Assembly (NCBI GenBank): GCA_934167225.1
Contig: CAKPLD010000049.1
Span: 1 to 9,360, forward strand
Length of the DNA: 9,360 nt
DNA from: an uncultured Clostridia bacterium
GTDB lineage: Bacteria; Bacillota; Clostridia; TANB77; CAG-508
Direction: 5' to 3'
Part shown: one piece after another, positions 5,389 through 9,360 of the stretch
How the letters are laid out: each line of letters starts with the position of its first letter
Position numbering within the stretch: position 1 is the stretch's first letter
The notes under the pieces: model-generated
The model's database searches: none
What the model saw: only the letters and a program-made list of their open reading frames with translations
What the model was told of the DNA's origin: nothing
Program-made: the position numbers and the translations under genes

Positions 5389-7786
5389 ATGAAAAATAAA
5401 AACGAGCTAAATTACAAACAACTAAAAATGACTTGTGATCCAAGTGTATTCAAATTTGAAACAACAAAAAACCTAGAACCAATAACAACAGGAATTGGCC
5501 AAGACAGAGGAATAAAAGCCTTAGAATTTGGGGTAAATGTAAATATAAAAGGATATAATATATATATTGAAGGACCAAGTGGAGTTGGAAAAACAATGTA
5601 TACAAAGAACTATTTAAAAAAAATAGCCAAAAAGAAAAGAGTTCCACAAGACTGGTGTTATATATATAATTTTAATAACCCAAATGAACCAATTGCCGTC
5701 TCACTTCCTGCTGGACATGGAAAAGAATTTAAAGAAGACATGGAAAGCTTTATTAAAGAAATAAAAAAGGATATAAAAAACACATTTAATAATGATGATT
5801 TTGAAAAAGAAAAGGCATTAATAAAACAAGAATATGAAGAAAAAAGAGAGAATCTAATGGAAAAATTAGCTCAAGACGCACTTCAATATAGTTTTCAGGT
5901 AAAATCTGCACAAAATGGTATATATATGATGCCTGTGCTTGATGGTAAAGCATTAAAAGAGGAAGAATTTGAACAATTAGATGACGAAACAAAAAATCAA
6001 TTTGAAGAAAAATCTTCAATTGTACAAGAAATGATAATGGATGTAATTGGTAAAATAAAACAAATAGAGAGAGTATCTGACAAGAAAATTGATGAATGGC
6101 AATCAAATGTAGCATTACTTACTGTAAATGTTCACATAAATATGCTAAAAGCAAAATACAAAAGAAATAAGAAGATAAATCAATTTTTAAATAGTGTAAA
6201 AAAAGACGTGCTTAAAAACGTTCCAACATTTTTAGAAGAGGACACAAATGAGCAGAAAGGTCAACAACAAGGACAAGTTAACCCAATGGGGCAAAGCCAG
6301 GACCCATGTTTAAACTATAGAGTAAATCTATTTGTAGATAATAGTAGATTAGAGGGTGCACCAGTAATAATGGATTCAAATTACTCATATCAAAATATAT
6401 TTGGAAAATTAGAATACGAAAATTATTATGGAGCACTTAAGACCGATTTTACTATGTTAAAACCAGGCTTACTTCATCAAGCAAATGGTGGATATATAAT
6501 ATTCCAGGCAAGAGATTTATTAGCTAATGGAATAAGTTATGACACATTGAAAAAAGCGTTGAGAGTTAGAGAAATTGCAATCGAAAACGCGGTAGAACAA
6601 CGTTCTTCTATGGTTATGGTATCATTAAAACCAGAACCAATACCATTAGATTTAAAAGTGTTACTAATAGGTGATAGTGAAATATATCAAGCACTTCTTG
6701 CAATGGATTCTGATTTTAAAAATTTATTTAAAATAAAAGTTGAATGGGAAGACAGTGCAGAAGCAAGCACAGAAAATTTGAATAAATTAGCAAGAATAAT
6801 ACACGATTATTGTGAACAAGAAGAGCTTTTACCATTAGATAAATATGCTATGGCAAAAGTTGTAGAATTTGCTTCAAGAATGGTTGGTGATCAAACAAAA
6901 ATTTCTACATTATTCAATGATTTATTTGAAATAATAGGAGAAGCATCAACTTGGGCAAAAATGTCAAAATCAAAATTAATAACAACTAATTTTATAGAAA
7001 AAGCATTAAAAGAGCAAAAAGAAAGAGTAAAAAAATATGACTCGATATATACAGAAATGATAAAAGACAATTCACTTCTAATATCAACATCAGGATCAAA
7101 AGTAGGAGAATTAAATGGTCTAACAGTTATGACAATTGGGAATGCTATGTTTGGAAAACCTGCTAAAATAACAGTAAACACATATACTGGCAAAAACGGA
7201 ATTGTCGATATCGAAAGAGAAGTTGAAATGTCAGGTTCTACACACTCTAAAGGTGTATTAATCTTAAATGGATTTTTAGGAGAAAGGTTTGCTCAAGATA
7301 TACCACTTAGCTTAACTGCAAGCATATGTTTTGAACAATTATACAATGGAGTTGATGGAGATAGTGCTTCTAGTACAGAGCTTTATGGACTTCTTTCAAG
7401 TTTATCGGGAGTTCCTATAAATCAGGCAATAGCTGTAACTGGCTCTGTAAACCAAAAAGGCGAAATACAACCAATTGGAGGAGTAAATGAGAAAATAGAA
7501 GGATTTTACCAAATATGCAAAATGAGAGGTTTGGACGGTTCTCATGGCGTAATGATACCTATTCAAAATGTTAAAAATTTGCAACTTTCAGATGAAGTAA
7601 TAGATAATGTGAGAAATGGATTGTTTACCATTTATGCAATATCCACAATAGATGAAGGAATTGAAATTTTAACAGGAGTTCCAGCTGGAAAAAGAGATAA
7701 AGATGGAAACTTTTCTTGCCGGAAGTATTAACTACTTAGTATATGAAAAATTGAAAAAATACGCGGAGATAAGTAAAAATGATTAA
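5389..7786 (+). CDS. LonB-like AAA+ ATP-dependent protease, C-terminus completed by a +1 shift at CGG
   Basis: Frame 0 gives 780 residues. An AAA_32-type ATPase region carries Walker A GPSGVGKT (62-69), a long coiled insertion (about 110-305) and a degenerate Walker B region, GGYIIFQARDLL (367-378), with no DE pair. The C-terminal Lon-type protease domain (about 565-765) has the Ser-Lys dyad: S659 in DGDSAS and K702 in GGVNEK. The family degrades proteins in the cytoplasm with ATP. Frame 0 ends abnormally as FSCRKY-stop (7729-7731). If the C at 7720 of the CGG codon is skipped, the frame continues GSINYLVYEKLKKYAEISKN and D to TAA 7784-7786, giving 798 residues. GxINYLV is the C-terminal ending I expect for this family. 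The extended stop overlaps the next gene's ATG (7779), as ATGATTAA. Other CGG triplets (7197-7199, 7406-7408, 7536-7538) are out of phase. Confidence 0.88.
7717..7723 (+). other. +1 frameshift site: TGC CGG A read as TGC-(C)-GGA
   Basis: Codon 778 of the protease is CGG (7720-7722). Skipping C7720 reads GGA (7721-7723) and restores the GSINYLV ending. Without the shift, translation stops at TAA 7729-7731, two codons after the CGG. Confidence 0.75.
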
Positions 7787-8624
7787 TTTGAAAAAAAACA
7801 AAGGTGTTACTTTAATGATATTAACTATTACGATCATTGTTTTATTAATAGTTTCAGGAATAACAATAAGTAACTCTAAAAGTCAGTTAGCCATTAAAAG
7901 TGTAAATAATATGTATGCAGATATAGAATCAATAGGGACAAAAGTGTCAGACTATTATTTAAAAAATAATAGTCTGCCTATATTAGAAAATGCCTATTTT
8001 AATAGTAAACAAGAAATGACAAGTTTTTGTACATCTAATGATGAAGATAGTAATATGATTAATGCTAATGATTCAGGTGCATATTATGTTATAGATTTAT
8101 CTAAATTAGATAATCTTACACTTACTTATGGCTTGGATTATAAAAAATGGACATCATTATCAACTTCTCAAGATTTACAGGATATATACATAATAAATCA
8201 GGTAACACACCAAATATATTATCCTAAAGGAATAAAATATAATGGTGAAAAATACTTTACTAGAGGACAATATTTGGACACGATAGAAAAGATTGATCTT
8301 CCTGTAGATATAGCAGATGGAGATATAGCAGTCGACATTTCAGATGCAAAAAAGGAAAAAATAACAGGCAGTGATAAAACTTTTGTAACAGCAAATATAA
8401 AATTAACAGTAAATGCAGACTTTCAAAAAGAGAAACTAAAATATGCTATAACAACATCTGAAGAAGGAGATATAAACTATTCGAGTTTTTCTTTAGATGA
8501 TACAAATTCTGCTAAAATAATGAGCGGACAAGTAGAAGATACATCCAAATATTATTTATATATAAAGGTTTTAGGAACATATGGAGAAGAACATATTGTA
8601 AAAAAAGAAATAAATATTAATTAA
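7779..8624 (+). CDS. Pseudopilin-like surface protein with prepilin-type N-terminus
   Basis: The 281-residue protein starts with a short basic leader and the prepilin peptidase motif KKNKG-VTLMI (predicted cleavage after G9), then a hydrophobic helix to about residue 29. Position +5 of the mature protein is I14 instead of the usual Glu; many clostridial KGITLIAL-type proteins also lack that Glu. The rest is a polar ectodomain with strand-rich segments, including DIYIINQVTHQIYYPKGI. It is likely membrane-anchored and exposed outside the cell. The start overlaps the shifted stop of the protease gene by 8 bases, and the only binding site is a weak GGAG (7765-7768), so translational coupling is likely. 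Its stop overlaps the convergent M23 gene. It has no in-frame CGG; a CGG at 8525-8527 falls across AGC GGA and is harmless. Confidence 0.8.
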   Translation: MINLKKNKGVTLMILTITIIVLLIVSGITISNSKSQLAIKSVNNMYADIESIGTKVSDYYLKNNSLPILENAYFNSKQEMTSFCTSNDEDSNMINANDSGAYYVIDLSKLDNLTLTYGLDYKKWTSLSTSQDLQDIYIINQVTHQIYYPKGIKYNGEKYFTRGQYLDTIEKIDLPVDIADGDIAVDISDAKKEKITGSDKTFVTANIKLTVNADFQKEKLKYAITTSEEGDINYSSFSLDDTNSAKIMSGQVEDTSKYYLYIKVLGTYGEEHIVKKEININ

Positions 8625-9208
8625 TTTACAGAAAAGTAATCTAAAGGATTTACATATTCTCCATTAATTCTCATGCCAAAATGTAAGTGGGGCCCTGTTG
8701 TGGCTCCATTTGTGTATCTGCCGAAGACTATCCATATATTTGTTGCCGAGGAACATTATCAACATACTTAGGCCCAACTTTGCCTAAAATTTGGCCTTTA
8801 GAAATATGGTTTCCAACACTTACCATAAAGTTTGGGTTACAGTGACAATATGAATATTTAATATCGCCATTACTTTTATTGTTATCTGTGAGTGTAATTG
8901 TAAAACCGCCTCCGCCTAAAAAGCCAACAAATGTAATTACTCCATCTGTTACAGCTATAAATTCATATCCTTCTGGTGCACCTATGTCCAGCCCTTTATG
9001 AAAAGTTGAAGCTCCTCCGGGTTGGGGCTTTTCTTTTCCCAAAATAAGAATTTATTTTAGAAATTCCAGGCACAGGCCAAAGCAGACCTGTAGTTAAGGT
9101 GGCATCTGAATTTGTGGTGGAAGCCGAGTTTACTGGAATGAAAAATATAGAAATAAATATTGTTAAAATTATTATGACGTAGAATAATGTGTTAAATGTT
9201 TTTGATAT
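8621..9208 (-). CDS. Secreted M23-family peptidase (lysostaphin/LytM type), intact only with three +1 shifts at CGG
   Basis: Read from 9208, three +1 steps at CGG (9019, 8748, 8723) give one 194-residue protein. It has a hydrophobic N-terminal signal or anchor (about 8-25), then WPVPGISKINSYFGKR, HKGLDIGAPEG (H70, D74), YSYCH (H122), VSVGNHISKGQILGKVG, and GATTGPHLHFGMRINGEYVN with catalytic/Zn HLH (H173, H175). These are all the M23 zinc-peptidase motifs in correct order and spacing. M23 enzymes cut peptidoglycan cross-bridges or stem peptides outside the cell. Read as ordinary triplets, every frame stops soon after a CGG (8996, 8728, 8664), and no frame contains both HKGLD and HLH. No ATG, GTG or TTG lies in frame before the signal segment; ATA at 9208 (or ATT at 9214) is the best start. 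The gene is convergent with the pseudopilin gene. It could instead be a pseudogene. Confidence 0.8.
8720..8726 (-). other. M23 frameshift site 3: CTT CGG C read as CTT-(C)-GGC
   Basis: CTT (8726-8724) precedes CGG (8723-8721). Skipping C8723 reads GGC and opens GRYTNGATTGPHLHFGMR with the catalytic HLH motif. Without the shift, TAA follows at 8666-8664. The heptamer CTT CGG C closely resembles the yeast Ty1 +1 site CTT AGG C, where a rare arginine codon sits in the A site. Confidence 0.75.
8745..8751 (-). other. M23 frameshift site 2: CCT CGG C read as CCT-(C)-GGC
   Basis: CCT (8751-8749) precedes CGG (8748-8746). Skipping C8748 reads GGC and gives VDNVP-GNKYMDS. Without the shift, TAG follows at 8730-8728. 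Confidence 0.7.
9013..9022 (-). other. M23 frameshift site 1: ACC CGG A read as ACC-(C)-GGA
   Basis: On the minus strand ACC (9022-9020) is followed by CGG (9019-9017). Skipping C9019 reads GGA GGA and joins the signal/WPVPG segment to HKGLDIG. Without the shift, TAA follows at 8998-8996. Confidence 0.75.
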
Positions 9209-9222
9209 ATAAATTCACCTCT
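9206..9222 (-). promoter_or_regulatory. Ribosome binding site and non-canonical start of the M23 gene
   Basis: AGAGGTGA (9222-9215 on the minus strand) is a good anti-Shine-Dalgarno match. The in-frame codons after it are ATT (9214-9212), TAT and ATA (9208-9206). ATA has normal spacing (6 bases after the GGTGA), while ATT is directly adjacent. No canonical start exists in this frame before the hydrophobic segment. Confidence 0.5.
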
Positions 9223-9252
9223 TTTATTAGGATTGAGAAATAAACCTAGTGA

Positions 9253-9281
9253 ATTATATATAATAAAAGATAGTTTGTCAA
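9253..9281 (-). promoter_or_regulatory. Full-consensus sigma-A promoter for the M23 peptidase gene
   Basis: On the minus strand TTGACA (9281-9276) and TATAAT (9258-9253) are separated by exactly 17 bases, a perfect consensus arrangement. It points at the M23 gene, with a leader of about 35-40 bases. A maintained strong promoter argues against the gene being a decayed remnant. Confidence 0.85.
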
Positions 9282-9360
9282 GGAGTTACTATTCACAGCT
9301 ATTAAAACCGGTTCGAATTAGAATAATTATTAATTTTTGGGGGATTAACGGCTCAATACG

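Noticed and set aside
5253..9022. Five independent sequencing or assembly insertions as the cause of the frameshifts
   Set aside because: Not excluded, but unlikely: the extra base is always a C before GGN, always in codon position one, in differing contexts on both strands, and never in homopolymers, while the same motifs out of phase are undisturbed.
8728..9042. The 104-residue minus-strand open frame taken as a complete M23 protein
   Set aside because: It lacks a signal, a binding site at its ATG and the HLH motif; it is the middle segment of the gene between two CGG shift points.
5136..9208. Ordinary pseudogenes
   Set aside because: Each gene keeps intact motifs on both sides of every break, has a good promoter or operon position, and shows no other kind of lesion except the M23 start codon.
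9301..9325. GGTTCGAATT resembling a tRNA T-loop
   Set aside because: No matching acceptor, anticodon or T-stem pairing is present around it.
9289..9360. A short minus-strand open frame entering from the window edge (stop at 9289-9291)
   Set aside because: Only 23 codons, no recognisable family and unknown phase; cannot be supported as a gene.

Overview
The window looks like a chromosomal segment of a low-GC Gram-positive bacterium (Bacillota, most likely Clostridia-like). The evidence is strong AT bias, AGA-dominated arginine usage, AGGAGG-type ribosome binding sites, TTGACA/TATAAT promoters, a 682-residue RecG, a clostridial-type LonB-like protease and a KGVTL-type pseudopilin. The species cannot be named from this sequence.

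Layout. 1-240: 3' end of rpmA (ribosomal protein L27) and its terminator. 263-4242: a promoter followed by tsaD, a metallophosphoesterase and recG on the + strand. Each of the two gaps between these genes holds a near-identical 65-bp palindrome. 4239-5003: a lipoprotein gene with its own consensus promoter and hairpin terminator; its base and codon use differ from the neighbours. 5051-5322: a small two-helix membrane protein. 5330-8624: a LonB-like AAA+ protease followed by a pseudopilin-like surface protein. 8621-9208 (minus strand): a secreted M23 peptidase, convergent with the pseudopilin gene and overlapping its stop codon, driven by a consensus promoter at 9253-9281. 9282-9360 holds nothing I can assign.

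The main result concerns decoding. Three genes (the small membrane protein, the LonB-like protease and the M23 peptidase) look frameshifted, with five shifts in total. At all five sites the frame breaks at an in-frame CGG codon. Dropping one base, so that the C is skipped and GGA or GGC is read as glycine, restores the expected protein. In the M23 gene three such steps are needed before the catalytic HLH motif is reached. The long conserved genes tsaD, the phosphoesterase and recG contain no in-frame CGG that I can find. They and the pseudopilin gene do contain CGG triplets in other phases, which cause no disruption. The simplest reading is that CGG is not a normal triplet codon in this organism: the ribosome shifts +1 there, or reads CGGN as a four-base codon. 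The lipoprotein gene is the one exception, with a CGG that appears to be read in frame; its atypical composition suggests recent acquisition. Sequencing error and ordinary pseudogenes remain possible but explain the phase-specific pattern poorly.
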